Assembly (NCBI GenBank): GCA_035606945.1 | Contig: DATNDR010000050.1 | Coordinates: forward strand, 40,201 to 104,200 | DNA length: 64,000 bases | Reading direction: 5' to 3' | Source of the DNA: GCA-003244245 sp035606945 | GTDB lineage: Bacteria; Actinomycetota; Actinomycetes; Mycobacteriales; Pseudonocardiaceae | Part shown: one piece after another, positions 55,819-64,000 of the stretch | Layout: each line of letters opens with the position of its first letter | Numbering within the stretch: position 1 is the first letter of the stretch | The notes under the pieces: generated by a model | Database searches by the model: none | What the model was told of the DNA's origin: nothing | The model's input: the letters and a program-made list of their open reading frames with translations, nothing else | Translations under genes and position numbers: made by a program

Positions 55819-55920
55819 GTATTGAGTGGGAACGGCAGCCTTGTAGGGGCCTTGTGTCGGGGACAGAACTCGCGCGCCGGGCCACCCCGGGGTTTGATCG
55901 CGCGCCAGTAGCGTGAGCCG

Positions 55921-57303
55921 CTACGGGACCGCTGGGCCTTCGCCAGAGGCAGGGGGGTCGTCCGGCGGCTGCTGCTCGCGCGGAGCATCCGCCGCGGTGC
56001 GCTCCAGGGCGGCGATCGGGTCGTCCAGATCGGCGGCGTGGCGCGCGGCCCGATCGACAAAGGCGGCTGGATCGTCCAGGTCGTCAGTGGTAGGCAGCAG
56101 GTCCGGGTGGTTCCACAGGGCGTCGCGGCGTTCGATGTCGTGCGCGTCGGTGAGCCTGCGCCACAGGTCAGCGGCCGCACGCAGCTTGCGCGGCCGTAAT
56201 TCCAATCCGACCAGCGTGGCGAAGGTGTGCTCGGCCGGACCACCGGATGCCCGCCTGCGGCGCAGCGTCTCACGCAGCGCCTCGGCACCGGGAAGGCGCT
56301 CACCCAGCGACTCCGCGACGATCACATCCACCCAGCCCTCCACCAGCGCAAGCAATGTTTCCAGCCGGCTCAGCGCGGCCTTCTGTTCCGGGCTGTGCTG
56401 TTGCTCGAGCAGGCCGGAGGACAGCAGCTCGTGCATGCTTTGCGGGTCGGACGGATCGACCTGGCGGGCGAGTTCGGACAGCGCGTCGGTGTCCACCCGG
56501 ATGCCTTGCGCGAACTGCTCGACTGCGCCCAATAGCCGCTGACGCAGCCACGGCACGTGCCCGAACAGGCGGTGGTGGGCAGCCTCACGGGCGGCCAGAA
56601 AAACGATCACCTCGGAACTCTTGCGTTCCAGCCCGGTGGCGAACTGCTCGATAGCGGCGGGCAGCAGCCCCGCTACGCCCAGCGGGCCCAGTGGAAGCCC
56701 GATCTCGGTGGAGGTGAGTACCTCGCCACCGAGTTGCGCCAGCGCCGTGCCGAGTTGCGAGCCGAACGCCATTCCACCCATCTGCTCGACCATCGCCACC
56801 AGCGGACCGGCCGCCTGGCGGACCTCGTCGGGCAGCGCCTCGATCCACGAACTGGCCATCCGGCGGGCCAACGGGTCGCACAACCGTTGCCAGGTGGGCA
56901 ACGTCGCCTCCACCCAGTCACGGGGCGCCCAGGCGGCCGTGCTGTGCACCCCGGTGGGCAGTGCGGTCGCCGGATCAAGCCACAACTCGGCCAGGTGCAC
57001 CGCGTCGGTGACCGCGGTGGCCTGCTGCGCTGAGGGCAGCCCGGTCGTGGACAGCTTCTGGACCGCCATCTGCTTGGCCAGGTCATAGTTCACCGGCCCA
57101 CCGCCACCACGAGCCGCGCCCTGGCTGATCATCTGGCCCAACTGGGTGAGCATCTGACCAAGCGCGCCGACGTCGAAGCCGCCGGCGCCGAAGGCCGCAA
57201 ACGGGTTGGCCGGGTCGCCAGCGCCACTGCTGTCGTCCGGTTTGTTCCTCCGGTCGGGATCCCGAGGATCGTCAGAGCCGAAACCGAAGGGCACGTCGCT
57301 CAT
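55921..57303 (-). CDS. DUF2342 zinicin-like putative metallohydrolase (Rv3195-like)
   Basis: A 460-aa protein from ATG 57303. An N-terminal low-complexity region (GFGSDDPRDPDRRNKPDD... and Gly-rich stretches) precedes the conserved DUF2342 domain (about 80-410). Its best-preserved motif is FLAAREAAHHRLFGHVPWLR, in the place of the zincin-like metal-binding helix of this family. MHELLSSGLLE and the TLLALVEGWVDVIVAE helix follow. The C-terminal tail is acidic and Pro-rich. Family members are predicted zinc hydrolases of unknown substrate. It is divergent from the PDZ protease, the same arrangement as Rv3195 and Rv3194c. Confidence 0.82.
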   Translation of the reverse strand: MSDVPFGFGSDDPRDPDRRNKPDDSSGAGDPANPFAAFGAGGFDVGALGQMLTQLGQMISQGAARGGGGPVNYDLAKQMAVQKLSTTGLPSAQQATAVTDAVHLAELWLDPATALPTGVHSTAAWAPRDWVEATLPTWQRLCDPLARRMASSWIEALPDEVRQAAGPLVAMVEQMGGMAFGSQLGTALAQLGGEVLTSTEIGLPLGPLGVAGLLPAAIEQFATGLERKSSEVIVFLAAREAAHHRLFGHVPWLRQRLLGAVEQFAQGIRVDTDALSELARQVDPSDPQSMHELLSSGLLEQQHSPEQKAALSRLETLLALVEGWVDVIVAESLGERLPGAEALRETLRRRRASGGPAEHTFATLVGLELRPRKLRAAADLWRRLTDAHDIERRDALWNHPDLLPTTDDLDDPAAFVDRAARHAADLDDPIAALERTAADAPREQQPPDDPPASGEGPAVP

Positions 57304-57346
57304 GGGTCCACGGTACGCGGATCCTGGGCACGTACGCTGTTCGGCC

Positions 57347-58369
57347 GTGACCCGCCGCACCTGGACCCTGCTGGTCAGCCTCGCCCTCGCTGTGGCGCTG
57401 GGATTGCTGGGCGCCTTTGCGACGGTGCCTTATGTCGCGCTCCGCCCCGGACCGACGTTCGACACCCTGGGGACGGTGGCCGGCAAGACCGTGGTGGATA
57501 TCAAGGGCACTCAGACCTATCCCGCCACCGGTCACCTCAACATGACGACGGTGTCGGTGGTCGATAACGTGACCCTCTACACGGCGCTCGCGCTGTGGGT
57601 ATCAGGTCGCAGTGAGCTCCTTCCCCGCGACGAGATCTACCAACCCGGGCTGTCTGAGCAGCAGGTGGAGACGCAGAACCGGCAGATGTTCCGCGATTCG
57701 GAGGCCAACGCCAAGGCCGCCGCCCTGCACTACCTGGGTTACCCGATCGATGTCGTGACCGGCCAAGTCGTCTCCGGCGGCGCCTCGAGCGGCAAGCTGG
57801 CGGTCGGGGACCGGTTGCTGGCGTTGGATGGTCACGAGGTGCGCACCGCGCAGCAGGCGGTGGACCTGCTGGCCGGGAGCCACCCGGGCCAGCAGGTCCA
57901 GGTCCGCTTCCAGCGCGGCGATACCTCACCGCAGGAAGCGACGATCACTCTGGGGACCGGAGCCCAATCAGGTCGCGGCTACCTCGGCGTCGGGTTGACT
58001 GAGAAGCCCGACGTGCCCTTCACCGTCACCATCAACCTGGGTGACGTCGGCGGCCCGTCGGCGGGGCTGATGTTCGCGCTGGCCATCGTGGACAAGCTCG
58101 CCCCGGGTCCACTGGTTCGTGACACCTTCGTGGCGGGCACTGGTGAGATCACCCCGGAGGGTCAGGTGGGCCAGATCGGTGGTATCTCGCTCAAGATGAT
58201 CAGCGCCCGGGAGGCGGGAGCCACTGTGTTTCTGGTGCCCGCGGGCAACTGTGCCGAGGCGGTGCAGCGGATCCCAGGGGGTCTTCGGCTGGTCCGGGTA
58301 GGCACCCTGGCGGACGCGGTGCATGCTCTCGACCAACTCCGCGATGGCCACCAGCCTCCCCACTGCTGA
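57347..58369 (+). CDS. PDZ and Lon-like (S16) membrane-anchored protease (Rv3194c-like)
   Basis: A 340-aa protein from GTG 57347. One N-terminal transmembrane helix (TLLVSLALAVALGLLGAFATVPYVAL) is followed by a PDZ domain (about 125-210, VVSGGASSGKLAVGDRLLALDGHEVRT) and an S16 protease domain with catalytic Ser in GDVGGPSAGLMFALAI and Lys in GGISLKMISAREAG. It is a secreted-face Ser-Lys protease of the YlbL type. Length equals the mycobacterial counterpart. The frame extends upstream antisense to DUF2342 but that part is not coding. Confidence 0.9.
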   Translation: MTRRTWTLLVSLALAVALGLLGAFATVPYVALRPGPTFDTLGTVAGKTVVDIKGTQTYPATGHLNMTTVSVVDNVTLYTALALWVSGRSELLPRDEIYQPGLSEQQVETQNRQMFRDSEANAKAAALHYLGYPIDVVTGQVVSGGASSGKLAVGDRLLALDGHEVRTAQQAVDLLAGSHPGQQVQVRFQRGDTSPQEATITLGTGAQSGRGYLGVGLTEKPDVPFTVTINLGDVGGPSAGLMFALAIVDKLAPGPLVRDTFVAGTGEITPEGQVGQIGGISLKMISAREAGATVFLVPAGNCAEAVQRIPGGLRLVRVGTLADAVHALDQLRDGHQPPHC

Positions 58370-58410
58370 TCGCTGAAGGAATCGTCGTTATAAGACCGCC
58401 CGGCAGGCGC

Positions 58411-58956
58411 TCAGCGCAACGTGTCCAGTAGCGCACGCAGCAGGTTCGGGGCTAGCTGCGGGTCCTCGACCAGCTCGTCGGATCGCTGGTCGGCGCTGGA
58501 GTCGGCTCGCAACCGCAGCACGCAGGCCCCGACACCGTCGCGCAGCACGGCAGCCACCAGCCTGGCCTCCCGCCGTTGGGGATGCCCCGCCGCGGCGTGA
58601 CGGGCCTGCGCTGGGTCATCGGGTAGCTGACCGAGGTCAGCTTCGGCCGCCGGTGGCAATATCACGATCTCTTGGGCCAATGCGCAGCCGGCGACCGAGT
58701 CAGGCCACTCGATTCCGGCCAGCGCCGCGTCGAGCTCGCCGTCGGGGAAAGCCTCTTGAGCGACCGGAGTGAGTGCTGCCTGCGCGTCCAGCTGGCCGGC
58801 CAACTCCGGTTGCCTGGCCAGCAACGTCGCCGTGGCGACCAGGGCGAACAGTTGTGGCTGCTGGTCCCAGCCGCCGGACGCGACAAACTCCTCGACCTCG
58901 CGCGCGGTGGCAGGCAACGCGTGGGACAGCACGGACAGGTGCGGCGGGGTGCTCAC
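58411..58956 (-). CDS. PPA1309-family protein
   Basis: About 181 residues from GTG 58956; an ATG at 58980 is also possible. The sequence AREVEEFVASGGWDQQPQLFALVATATLLARQP, then EWPDSVAGCALAQEIVILPP and ARLVAAVLRDGVGACVLRLR is the pattern of the actinobacterial PPA1309 family, which usually neighbours UPF0182. It is cytoplasmic with no known activity. It converges on the PDZ protease gene and diverges from UPF0182. Confidence 0.75.
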   Translation of the reverse strand: MSTPPHLSVLSHALPATAREVEEFVASGGWDQQPQLFALVATATLLARQPELAGQLDAQAALTPVAQEAFPDGELDAALAGIEWPDSVAGCALAQEIVILPPAAEADLGQLPDDPAQARHAAAGHPQRREARLVAAVLRDGVGACVLRLRADSSADQRSDELVEDPQLAPNLLRALLDTLR

Positions 58957-59138
58957 CCCGTCATCGTTGCACGCCGTCATGGTCGCACCGCTGAAATGGT
59001 TGCGGCTACCGGCGCGGCCACCAGGATCGGAACCTCAGAGCCCTCCGTAGAGTTGGACAGGCAGGACTCAACCCGACGCGGCGCCGCCGCACGGGGCAGG
59101 TCTGCACCGCACTGCTGTCGTCGCCAGGAGCGTGTCCT

Positions 59139-62054
59139 GTGGCCAACCGGCCCACCGTCGTAGTCCCCGCCCTGTCCCGTCGCGCCAAAATTCTGATCGC
59201 CGTCGGGGTTGCCGCGTTGGTGCTCCTCATCGTCGGGTCCCGGTTGATCGATACCTACGTGGACTGGCTGTGGTTCGACGAGGTGGGCTTCCGATCGGTG
59301 TTCTCCACGGTTCTGGTCACCCGCCTGGTGCAGTTCCTCATCGTCGGCCTTCTGGTTGGTGGCCTGCTCGCGATCAATCTGGTGATCGCATACCGGACCC
59401 GGCCGGTGTTCGTGCCAGTGGCGGGACCGGACGATCCGGTCGCGCGCTATCGCACCGCGATCTTGGCGCGGCTGCGGCTGGTCGGCATCGGAGTGCCACT
59501 GCTGGTGGGGTTAATCGCCGGGTTGTCCGCATTGGGTGACTGGCAGACAGTGCAGATGTTCTTGCACGGAGCCAGCTTCGGTGTCTCCGATCCCCAGTTT
59601 CATAAGGATGTCAGTTTCTACGCCTTTGATCTGCCCTTTTATCGCAAGCTGCTGGGCTGGGGCTTTGTCATCGTAGTGATTTCCTTCATCGGTGCCTTGA
59701 TCACTCATTACCTGTTCGGTGGGCTGCGGCTGGCCGGCCGTGGCGGTCAGCTGTCCGGTCCGGCCCGCGTCCAACTCGCGGTGCTGGCCGGCGTTTTCGT
59801 GGCGCTCAAGGCAGTGGCGTACTACCTGGATCGCTACGGTCTGCTCTTCTCCAGACGTAATCCACTGTTCACCGGAGCCAGCTACACCGATCTCAACGCG
59901 GTGCTCCCGGCCAAGATCATACTGATGTGCATCGCCGTGATCTGCGCGGTCGCCTTCTTCGCCGGAGCGGTGCTGCGCAATCTGCAACTGCCGGCGATCG
60001 CCATCGCGCTGCTGTTGCTGTCCAGCATCCTGGTGGGTGCGGCGTGGCCGGCGGTGCTGGAGCAGTTCGTGGTGCGGCCCAACGCCAACGAGCGCGAAGC
60101 GCCATCCATCCAGCGCAATATCGCGGCAACCAGGGATGCCTACGGCATCACCGACCGCCAGATCACCTACGCACAGTATTCTGGACGTAGCGACGTGTCA
60201 CCCGCCGACGTGCGCGCCGACACCACCACTATCCCGAATATCCGCTTGCTGGACCCCAGCGTGCTATCTCAGACCTTCACCCAGCTGCAGCAGCGGGAGA
60301 ATTTCTACGGTTTCCCCGACAAGCTCGACATCGATCGCTACACCATCAATGGTAGAACGCAGGACTATATCGTGGCGGTACGAGAGCTCGAGTCCAAGTC
60401 GCTGGCTGAAAATCAGAAAACGTGGATCAACCAGCACCTCACCTTCACTCACGGCAACGGCTTTGTCGCGGCCCCGGCCAATACCGTGAATTCGGCACTG
60501 GCGGACGCCGGCTCAGGGGAGGGCGGCTACCCGATTTTCACCGTTTCCGACACGTCACGGCAAGGCGATATCCCGGTGACCCAGCCGCGGATCTACTTCG
60601 GCGAGTTGATCGACGACTATGCGATCGTCGGGGGCAACCCCGGTGCGGCGCCGAGAGAGTTCGACGGACGTCCGGAGAACTACACCTACCAAGGCAAGGG
60701 CGGCGTACCGCTGGGCAGTTGGGCGCGCCGGTTGATGTTCGCTTCGTACTACGGCGAGCGCAACATCCTGTTCAACCAGGCGATCGGCCCGGACTCGAAG
60801 ATCATTTACAATCAGCATCCACGGGAGCGGGTGGAGAAGGTCGCGCCCTGGCTCACCGTTGATGGCGACCCCTACCCCGCGGTGATCAACGGCCGGATCG
60901 AGTGGATCCTGGACGGTTACACGACTCTGGACAACTACCCGTACGCGCAGCGGACCGTGCTGGGTGAAGCGACCACCGACACGCTGACCGGCGTGTCCCG
61001 CCTGCCGGACGAGGAGATCAGCTACATCCGTAATTCGGTCAAGGCCACCGTGGACGCCTACGACGGCACGGTGACCCTGTACGCGATGGATGAAAGCGAT
61101 CCGGTACTGCGCACCTGGATGAACATCTTCCCGGGAACAGTGCAGCCGAGTAGTGGGATCAGCAACGAGTTGCGGCAACACTTCCGCTATCCGGAAGACT
61201 TGTTCAAGGTGCAGCGGGAGATGCTCGCGCGCTATCACGTCAACAACCCGTCGGTGTTCTTCACCAACGACGATTTCTGGAATGTGCCCGCTGATCCGAC
61301 CCAGAATCAGATGGGTGTCGACCAACCCCCTTACTACGTACTGGCCGGAGCGCCGAACGGGTCGGGGCCGGCTCAGTTCCAGCTGACCAGCGCGCTGGTC
61401 AGCCTGCGCCGACCGTTCCTGGCCTCCTACATCACGGTGGGGTGCGATCCGCAGAATTACGGCAAGATCACAGTTCTCGAGCTGCCCAGTGAGTCCCAGA
61501 CACTGGGTCCCGAGCAGGTGCAGAACAGGTTCGTCTCCTCCGCGGAGGTCAGCAAGGAGCTCAACCTGCTGCGGCAGTCCGAGACCGATGTTCGTTTCGG
61601 CAACCTGCTCACCCTGCCGGTCGGCGGCGGGCTGCTGTACGTGGAGCCGGTCTATATCGAGCGGGCGAACCGGCAGGCGACGTTCCCCCAGCTCAACCGG
61701 GTACTGGTCGCCTACGGCGACCGTATCGGGTACGACTCGACCTTGCGCGGAGCGCTCAGTCAGGTCTTCGGTGCGGGGGTCGGTGACGCGGCCTTACCTG
61801 ACCAGCAGGCCAGGACTCCCAATCAGGGTGCCGCGCCACCACCGGCAAGCGCCGGCACTGCCAACCAGGACATGCGCCAGGCCGTCACCGACATCGGAGA
61901 TGCCCTCAAGCGCCTGCGGGCTGCCCAGGTTGCCGGTGACTTCCAGGCGCAGGGTAAGGCCCTGGCCGATCTCGACGCAGCTGGCAAGCGGTTCGACGCG
62001 GCCTCGAGGGCCGGAGGCGGTGCAGCGGCCCCGGCGCCTGGCGGCGGTGGCTGA
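59139..62054 (+). CDS. UPF0182 multi-pass membrane protein (Rv3193c-like)
   Basis: A 971-aa protein from GTG 59139, with AGGAG nine bases upstream. About seven transmembrane helices lie in the first 310 residues (ILIAVGVAALVLLIVGSRLI, LVQFLIVGLLVGGLLAINLV and others, with the cytoplasmic YVDWLWFDEVGFRSVF between the first two). A large external domain (about 320-890) follows with conserved PNIRLLDP, FYGFPDKLDIDRY and the TYQGKGGVPLGSWARRL segment. The end is Ala/Gly/Pro-rich and disordered. Members are conserved across actinobacteria, with no agreed function. A transport or envelope role is only inferred. Confidence 0.9.
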   Translation: MANRPTVVVPALSRRAKILIAVGVAALVLLIVGSRLIDTYVDWLWFDEVGFRSVFSTVLVTRLVQFLIVGLLVGGLLAINLVIAYRTRPVFVPVAGPDDPVARYRTAILARLRLVGIGVPLLVGLIAGLSALGDWQTVQMFLHGASFGVSDPQFHKDVSFYAFDLPFYRKLLGWGFVIVVISFIGALITHYLFGGLRLAGRGGQLSGPARVQLAVLAGVFVALKAVAYYLDRYGLLFSRRNPLFTGASYTDLNAVLPAKIILMCIAVICAVAFFAGAVLRNLQLPAIAIALLLLSSILVGAAWPAVLEQFVVRPNANEREAPSIQRNIAATRDAYGITDRQITYAQYSGRSDVSPADVRADTTTIPNIRLLDPSVLSQTFTQLQQRENFYGFPDKLDIDRYTINGRTQDYIVAVRELESKSLAENQKTWINQHLTFTHGNGFVAAPANTVNSALADAGSGEGGYPIFTVSDTSRQGDIPVTQPRIYFGELIDDYAIVGGNPGAAPREFDGRPENYTYQGKGGVPLGSWARRLMFASYYGERNILFNQAIGPDSKIIYNQHPRERVEKVAPWLTVDGDPYPAVINGRIEWILDGYTTLDNYPYAQRTVLGEATTDTLTGVSRLPDEEISYIRNSVKATVDAYDGTVTLYAMDESDPVLRTWMNIFPGTVQPSSGISNELRQHFRYPEDLFKVQREMLARYHVNNPSVFFTNDDFWNVPADPTQNQMGVDQPPYYVLAGAPNGSGPAQFQLTSALVSLRRPFLASYITVGCDPQNYGKITVLELPSESQTLGPEQVQNRFVSSAEVSKELNLLRQSETDVRFGNLLTLPVGGGLLYVEPVYIERANRQATFPQLNRVLVAYGDRIGYDSTLRGALSQVFGAGVGDAALPDQQARTPNQGAAPPPASAGTANQDMRQAVTDIGDALKRLRAAQVAGDFQAQGKALADLDAAGKRFDAASRAGGGAAAPAPGGGG

Positions 62055-62112
62055 CCGACGACCAGTCGATTTGCCCCGCCGGTCACCGTGCGCGTAGAGT
62101 TGCATTCAGCGA

Positions 62113-62189
62113 CGCGGGGTGGAGCAGCTCGGTAGCTCGCTGGGCTCATAACCCAGAGGTCGTAGGTTCGAATCCTACCCCCGCTACCA
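62113..62189 (+). tRNA. tRNA-fMet (CAT), initiator
   Basis: A complete cloverleaf with anticodon CAT in CTGGG-CTCATAA-CCCAG, T-arm GTAGG-TTCGAAT-CCTAC and encoded CCA at 62187-62189. The first acceptor pair is unpaired (C1 against T72), and the anticodon stem ends in three G-C pairs. Both mark an initiator rather than elongator tRNA-Met. The D-arm is GAGCAGCTCGGTAGCTC. The integrase just downstream indicates that its 3' end is the attachment site of the adjacent element. Confidence 0.95.
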
Positions 62190-62198
62190 GGGAAGACA

Positions 62199-62230
62199 GG
62201 CCCGGTCTCATTGTAGGCCGGGCCCGTTTT
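62199..62230 (+). terminator. terminator downstream of tRNA-fMet
   Basis: GGCCCGG (62199-62205) pairs with CCGGGCC (62218-62224) and is followed by CGTTTT. It sits ten bases after the tRNA CCA end and would also face the 3' end of the integrase gene. Confidence 0.8.
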
Positions 62231-62270
62231 GTGCCCGGTGGTAACGGATTTGGTAACGCACTTACCGCTC

Positions 62271-63569
62271 TCATGCCGTCTCACCAGCATCAATTCCTCC
62301 CGGTAGGCCAGCGAGGATCACCGATGCCAGCGCATGAGCAACCTCACGGTCAGCTTGCAGGTCGCCGTGCATGTAGGTCTCCATCGTGAAGCTCACCGAC
62401 GTGTGCCCGACTCGCTGACTCAACGCCTTGGTGTCCACCCGGGCCAGCCGGCCAGCGGTCGCATAACTGTGGCGAACGTCGTGAAGCCGGATGCGGGGAA
62501 GCCCAGCAGCCTTAGCCAGCCGGTTAAAGCGGGCAGTGATGGTGTCCGGATGCGGAGGTCGACCGTCTTCCCAGCTGAACAGCAGCCCGTGGTCCTGGTA
62601 GTGCTCACCGGCCACAGCACGCTCGGCGTCGAGCATGCTCACGTGGGAACGGAGCACGCCGAGTGTGTAGGGGTCGAGTGCGATGGTGCGCCGGCTGTTG
62701 TCGGACTTGCCGTCTTCCTCGATCACCTTACCGTCGATGACGACACGGGTTGAGCCGACGGTGAGGGTGCCGATGTCGAAATCGATCCCATCGCGGTGCA
62801 CCCCAGCGAGTTCGCTGCGCCGCATTCCAGTAGTGGCCTCTAGCACCCACAACGCGAAAAATCGATCGCCGCGAGCTTCCAATAAGAAGGTCGTAAGCTG
62901 GGCGACTGTCCAGGTGCGGTGGGTTGTGCGGGGCACCCGGGGTGGATTGGCGTCGGCGACGACATTGCGCTTGACGTAGCCCCACCGGGTGGCGTCCTCC
63001 CAGACGCGGTGCAACATTCGATGGACGTTGACCACGGTCTTCGGCGCCAGTCCGGGTTCTGGCTCGGATGTGGCAGGACGCGGTTTGGGCACTGGTCCGC
63101 GCCGTTGCTTGCCCGCCATGTGCTCTGCGATTGCCCGCTCGCGGGCGAGTTCCTGCGCTTCTCGCCGGCGCCGGTGCTCGGCATTCGCCTTGACCCGACC
63201 CGACGTGAGCAACCTGGCGTACAGCGCGTCGAAGACGGCCGAGTCGAGGTCTTGGGCTCGCCGAGCCCCGATATAGGGATAGACGTAATATCGGAAGTAG
63301 TTTCGGTAGTTCACATGCATGCTCCGCTTTATCGAGTGCTCGCGGCGGGAGAGCCACTCATCGGCGAGTTGCTCGACGGTTCTTTTGTTCTGCCGCACCA
63401 GCCGGCCTCGGTCGTAGTCGGCCATGGCTTCCCGGCAGGCGGCCCACGCTTCGCGTTCCGTCGCGAAACCGCCTTTGGTGACCTGCCGACGTTTGCCGGT
63501 CAGCGGGTCGGGATCACCATCAAAGAAATAGCGATAAGTCTTTCCCCGGTGATGAACGTGGCCTTTCAC
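62271..63569 (-). CDS. int: tyrosine-family site-specific integrase
   Basis: A 432-aa phage/plasmid-type integrase. The N-terminal AP2-like arm-binding part (about 1-50, KTYRYFFDGDPDPLTGKRRQVTKGGFATEREAW) and the SAM-like core-binding domain precede a catalytic domain with Arg250 (TGMRRSELAGVH), His363 and Arg366 (RLHDVRHSYAT), His389 (RVGHTS) and the nucleophile Tyr399 (METYMHGD). All residues needed for recombination are intact, so the element may be functional. The gene lies 82 bases from the tRNA it probably targets. Confidence 0.93.
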   Translation of the reverse strand: MKGHVHHRGKTYRYFFDGDPDPLTGKRRQVTKGGFATEREAWAACREAMADYDRGRLVRQNKRTVEQLADEWLSRREHSIKRSMHVNYRNYFRYYVYPYIGARRAQDLDSAVFDALYARLLTSGRVKANAEHRRRREAQELARERAIAEHMAGKQRRGPVPKPRPATSEPEPGLAPKTVVNVHRMLHRVWEDATRWGYVKRNVVADANPPRVPRTTHRTWTVAQLTTFLLEARGDRFFALWVLEATTGMRRSELAGVHRDGIDFDIGTLTVGSTRVVIDGKVIEEDGKSDNSRRTIALDPYTLGVLRSHVSMLDAERAVAGEHYQDHGLLFSWEDGRPPHPDTITARFNRLAKAAGLPRIRLHDVRHSYATAGRLARVDTKALSQRVGHTSVSFTMETYMHGDLQADREVAHALASVILAGLPGGIDAGETA

Positions 63570-63820
63570 GCTGCCTCCAGAAGATCGCGGAGTCGGTCAC
63601 GGACGACGAAAACGCGGCCACCGAACCGTTTGACCGGCAACTCGCCGGACTCGGCGTATCGATAAGCCGAAGACCGACTGATGCCGAGAAACCCTGCGGC
63701 TTGGGGTACGGAAATGAGGACAGGCAGTCCGTCGAAGTCGGTCATGCCACCTTTCCCTCGCTGGGAACCAGGACCCATCCGGTCCTCGTCGGGTGTCGGT
63801 AGCGGGGTCACGTTGTCCAT
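63566..63820 (-). CDS. xis: excisionase-type helix-turn-helix protein
   Basis: Up to 84 residues from ATG 63820. A shorter start at MTDFDGLP is equally possible. The MerR-like/HTH_17 fold is clear in VPQAAGFLGISRSSAYRYAESGELPVKRFGGRVFVVRDRLRDLL, the usual sequence of excisionases of actinomycete integrated elements. Its stop overlaps the integrase start by four bases, so the two are produced together. It directs excision by bending att DNA. Confidence 0.88.
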   Translation of the reverse strand: MDNVTPLPTPDEDRMGPGSQRGKGGMTDFDGLPVLISVPQAAGFLGISRSSAYRYAESGELPVKRFGGRVFVVRDRLRDLLEAA

Positions 63821-63832
63821 GGCTATCCCTCC

Positions 63833-64000
63833 CTACGCAGCTTGATCACTAATTGCCGAACGGCTTCCGTCTGGTGGACCGTTGGCGGCCAGTTGGGCGG
63901 CGGTGTATTCGGCTTTCCATCGCTGTCGTTCGGCGACGGCGTGCAGGAGCAGCAGGGCCCGGGGTGGGATGTCGGGGTCCGCGGGTGCCGGGCGTTCCCA
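63833..64000 (-). CDS. C-terminal fragment of a gene upstream of xis, cut by the window end
   Basis: The last 55 codons of a minus-strand gene, open to the window edge and ending at TAG (63833-63835). The sequence includes DPDIPPRALLLLHAVAERQR and ends SAISDQAA. In elements of this kind the gene before xis is often the replication initiator, but the fragment is too short to identify. Confidence 0.6.
   Translation of the reverse strand, partial: WERPAPADPDIPPRALLLLHAVAERQRWKAEYTAAQLAANGPPDGSRSAISDQAA

Larger units (their letters stand above)
62150..64000. mobile_element. edge of a tRNA-fMet-integrated element (AICE-like), continuing past the window
   Basis: The order tRNA 3' end, integrase (minus), excisionase (minus) with a four-base overlap, and a further minus-strand gene matches one end of actinomycete integrative and conjugative elements or related integrated plasmids. 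The tRNA is intact, so its 3' part is probably regenerated by the att core. TGGTAACG occurs twice, 12 bp apart, at 62239-62246 and 62251-62258, between terminator and integrase stop, as possible arm-type sites. The left limit given is approximate. Confidence 0.75.

Noticed and set aside
62113..62189. Elongator tRNA-Met
   Set aside because: The unpaired first acceptor position and three consecutive G-C pairs in the anticodon stem are initiator features.

Overview
The window is high-GC DNA with many GTG starts and 1-4 base start/stop overlaps, and its gene order matches Mycobacterium tuberculosis in two blocks. The left block corresponds to the Rv3212 / rhlE (Rv3211) / Rv3210c / TB9.4 / Rv3208 TetR / moeZ (Rv3206c) neighbourhood. 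The right block corresponds to Rv3204, adnA-adnB (Rv3202c-Rv3201c), mrx1-uvrD2-whiB7-ABC1-ThiF-DUF2342-PDZ protease-UPF0182 (about Rv3198A back to Rv3193c). The host is therefore an actinobacterium of the Mycobacteriales/Pseudonocardiales type. I cannot name the genus.

Layout. 1-1603: a PHP phosphoesterase tail, a RecB-like Fe-S nuclease and a small membrane protein. 1752-11880: a PQQ-like propeller, a DEAD-box helicase, a ferritin-like protein, DUF3107, a two-component system, a VOC protein, a hydrolase-luciferase fusion, a PIN-domain remnant, and a divergent TetR/moeZ pair with two operator-like palindromes between them. 12478-27857: a nitrogen-oxide island with narK-nirB-nirD-nnaR-cbiX on the plus strand and narGHJI on the minus strand, separated by a flavoprotein and a methyltransferase. 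28224-36600: an alkyltransferase-like protein, an exported protein behind two iron-box-like sites, and the AdnAB helicase-nuclease.

36601-45130 is the most unusual part. Five tandem single-gene units encode small glycine-rich proteins that share a conserved leader of about 27 residues. Each unit has its own conserved upstream elements, a 5' UTR hairpin, an extended Shine-Dalgarno and a GC-rich hairpin after the gene. They are followed by an M50 metalloprotease with a PqqD-like N-terminus, a lipoprotein that carries the same kind of glycine-rich tract on a DUF2807-type domain, and a large LuxR-family (LAL) regulator. This looks like an undescribed ribosomally made peptide system with protease processing and no recognisable modifying enzyme or transporter.

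45198-62054 returns to the conserved core: an NAD(P)-binding protein, an M16 peptidase pair, mycoredoxin, UvrD2 without its usual C-terminal extension, whiB7 with an attenuator leader (promoter, upstream ORF, terminator), an ABC1 kinase, a ThiF-like protein, a perfect 56-bp palindrome built from DnaA-box-like 9-mers, DUF2342, a PDZ/Lon-like protease, a PPA1309-type protein and UPF0182. 62113-64000: initiator tRNA-Met followed by a tyrosine integrase, an excisionase and a cut-off gene, which is the edge of an integrated element of the actinomycete ICE type that continues beyond the window.
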